From contig CAWEIK010000001.1 in NCBI GenBank assembly GCA_963809175.1, positions 930,001 to 994,000 of the forward strand: a stretch of 64,000 bases of DNA, written 5' to 3'. The stretch is from JACCTU01 sp963809175. GTDB taxonomy: Bacteria > Actinomycetota > Thermoleophilia > Gaiellales > Gaiellaceae. The position numbers and the translations under genes were made by a program. Shown here in pieces: positions 62,918 through 64,000 of the stretch (its first letter is position 1; each line of letters begins with the position of its first letter). A model generated the notes under the pieces. The model made no database searches. It worked only from the letters and a program-made list of their open reading frames with translations, and was not told where the DNA came from.

Positions 62918-63793
62918 GTGCGCGCCGCCGCAGTCCTTGCTCTCGGTCTCGTGCTGACCGGGCTCGGCTGTGGCTCGAATGACGCCGCCTCGACGGCGCA
63001 GGCCGAACCCCGGCCTGGGTCTCTCGAAGCGTTGTGGAAGCGCCCGGGCGAGGACGTCGCACTCGTGATGGGCACGTCCGACTACGCACCCGGCCTGGCG
63101 CGGGTCTCGTTTCTCGTGCTCACGGACCGAGCCCGGCCGATCGAACGGCCGACGGCTCGCGTGTGGCTCTCGCTCGCCCTCGACCAGGCGCCCTTCCTCA
63201 CCGGGACGGCGCGGCTCGAGGACGTCGGCAAGGGCCAGAAGATCTACGTCACCGATCTCGACATCCCGGGACCTGGCAAGTACTTCCTGCTGGCCGAGCC
63301 CGTCGGTGGCACGCCGATCCAGGGCGTGGGCAACGTCGTCGTCGAGGAGCAGACGAAGTCGCCGGCAGTCGGCGACGTTGCGTTTCCGTCCAAGACGCCG
63401 ACGCTCGCGGATGCTCCGGCCGAGAAGTTGACGACGCAGAACCCGCCGGACACCGAGCTGCTGCGGGTCTCCGTCGCGGACGCGCTCGCGCGCAAGGAGT
63501 CGTTCGTCGTCGCCTTCGCGACGCCGAAGTTCTGCGCGAGCCGAACGTGCGGGCCTGTTGTCGACGTCGTCGACGCAGTGCGACGCCGCGTCCCCGGGAT
63601 CGAGTTCATCCACGTCGAGATCTACGAGGAGAACAACCCGGCGCTCGGTGTGAACCGGTGGGTCCGGGAGTGGAAGCTCCCAACCGAGCCGTGGGTGTTT
63701 CTCGTCGGTCGGAACGGGAGGATCAAGGCGAAGTTCGAGGGCGCCGTCTCCGAGCGGGAGCTCGAAGCTGCCGTCCGCCGGCTGCTGAGGTAG
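62918..63793 (+). CDS. Thioredoxin-like lipoprotein
   Basis: A 291-residue exported protein. Lipobox LTGLGC at about residue 18. N-terminal half (about 30-160) is a beta-rich domain (SFLVLTDRARPIERPTARVWL, YFLLAEPVGGTPIQG). The C-terminal half is thioredoxin-fold: VVAFATPKFCASRTCGPVVDVV carries a C-x4-C redox-like pair, followed by IEFIHVEIYEENNPALGVNRW and PWVFLVGRNGRIKAKFEGA. GTG start. It may deliver reducing power to exported proteins; similar SCO1-like domains bind copper. Confidence 0.85.
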   Translation: MRAAAVLALGLVLTGLGCGSNDAASTAQAEPRPGSLEALWKRPGEDVALVMGTSDYAPGLARVSFLVLTDRARPIERPTARVWLSLALDQAPFLTGTARLEDVGKGQKIYVTDLDIPGPGKYFLLAEPVGGTPIQGVGNVVVEEQTKSPAVGDVAFPSKTPTLADAPAEKLTTQNPPDTELLRVSVADALARKESFVVAFATPKFCASRTCGPVVDVVDAVRRRVPGIEFIHVEIYEENNPALGVNRWVREWKLPTEPWVFLVGRNGRIKAKFEGAVSERELEAAVRRLLR

Positions 63794-63836
63794 TCGGGTA
63801 GGGTTCACTTCAAATCGGGAAGTAATGGAGGGAGCC

Positions 63837-64000
63837 ATGGCTGACAACGGGTACGCAAAGCCCGTGCTCGTGACGACCGACTGGTTGTCCGAGCACCTCG
63901 GCGACGAGGGTCTCGTCGTCGCAGAAGTCGACGAGAACCCGGACCTGTACGACGAGGGTCACATCCCGGGCGCGATCAAGCTGCACTGGCGCGACGACCT
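63837..64000 (+). CDS. Sulfurtransferase (rhodanese), 3'-partial
   Basis: N-terminal 54 residues of a thiosulfate sulfurtransferase/3-mercaptopyruvate sulfurtransferase-type protein: PVLVTTDWLSEHLGDEGLVV, YDEGHIPGAIKLHW. The active-site Cys lies beyond the window. A GGAGGGAG Shine-Dalgarno precedes the ATG. Follows the lipoprotein by about 43 nt on the same strand. Confidence 0.88.
   Translation, partial: MADNGYAKPVLVTTDWLSEHLGDEGLVVAEVDENPDLYDEGHIPGAIKLHWRDD

Overview
The window is about 70 percent GC, uses many GTG starts and contains many ATGA or GTGA stop/start overlaps. The gene set points to a free-living actinobacterium, most likely a member of the class Thermoleophilia (Gaiellales/Solirubrobacterales type). 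Supporting signs are small secreted proteins with collagen-like GPAG repeats, a short zinc-finger anti-sigma factor of the mycothiol-system type, an aerobic molybdenum hydroxylase, and many lone secreted beta-sandwich proteins. This is inference from gene content; there is no rRNA to confirm it. Several genes carry single-base frameshifts, very densely between 19.6 and 26.2 kb, so part of the window looks like uncorrected consensus sequence rather than true gene decay.

Layout. 0-12 kb: a secreted subtilisin-like protease with five C-terminal repeats, then small enzyme genes (nucleotidyltransferase, medium-chain dehydrogenase, RibD-like reductase, beta-lactamase-fold hydrolase, ArsR/DUF1801/AHSA1 trio, acetyltransferase, prolyl aminopeptidase), and a membrane-anchored BNR-repeat protein divergent from a YtrA-type GntR regulator. 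12-18.6 kb: tRNA-Arg(CCU), a DUF218 protein with a GT2 glycosyltransferase, an ABC-2 exporter with a SixA-like phosphatase, thymidine kinase, VOC and PhzF proteins and a PfkB sugar kinase. 18.6-26.2 kb: a metal and cofactor uptake island with a DtxR-type regulator, a multicopper oxidase, two ZIP transporters, a thiamine-riboswitch-controlled NCS1 permease (CytX type) and a molybdate-type ABC system; most of these genes are broken by indels. 26-33.7 kb: intact aconitase, a collagen-like secreted protein, HtrA protease, carboxylate-amine ligase, HMA protein, an ECF sigma/anti-sigma pair and an HTH/LytR_C membrane protein.

33.7-39.5 kb is a leftward molybdenum-hydroxylase operon: amidohydrolase, 2Fe-2S, molybdopterin and FAD subunits, a cyclophilin lipoprotein and a MocA-like cofactor nucleotidyltransferase. 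The ModB/ModC-like system at 24-26 kb could supply the metal. 39.6-42 kb holds two paralogous secreted proteins sharing an unusual Cys-rich motif. 42-61 kb is housekeeping and salvage: M24 peptidase, two acetyl-CoA-synthetase-type ligases, M16 protease, SIS protein, ClpS-like adaptor, OsmC/Ohr proteins, a uracil-DNA-glycosylase/NUDIX fusion and NAD synthetase.

The most interesting stretch is 61.05-62.9 kb. A minus-strand unit with a consensus sigma-70 promoter (TTGACA, 17 bp, TAGAGT) and a strong intrinsic terminator appears to make an unassigned structured RNA of about 180 nt, either free-standing or an attenuator leader of the acyl-CoA ligase. Divergent from it is an HTH-TPR regulator with a perfect 8-1-8 palindrome just before its start codon. 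It is followed 24 nt later by a 33-codon gene for a signal-like peptide. This regulator/peptide arrangement resembles RRNPP peptide quorum-sensing systems and is the best candidate here for an undescribed system. A redox lipoprotein and the start of a rhodanese gene close the window.
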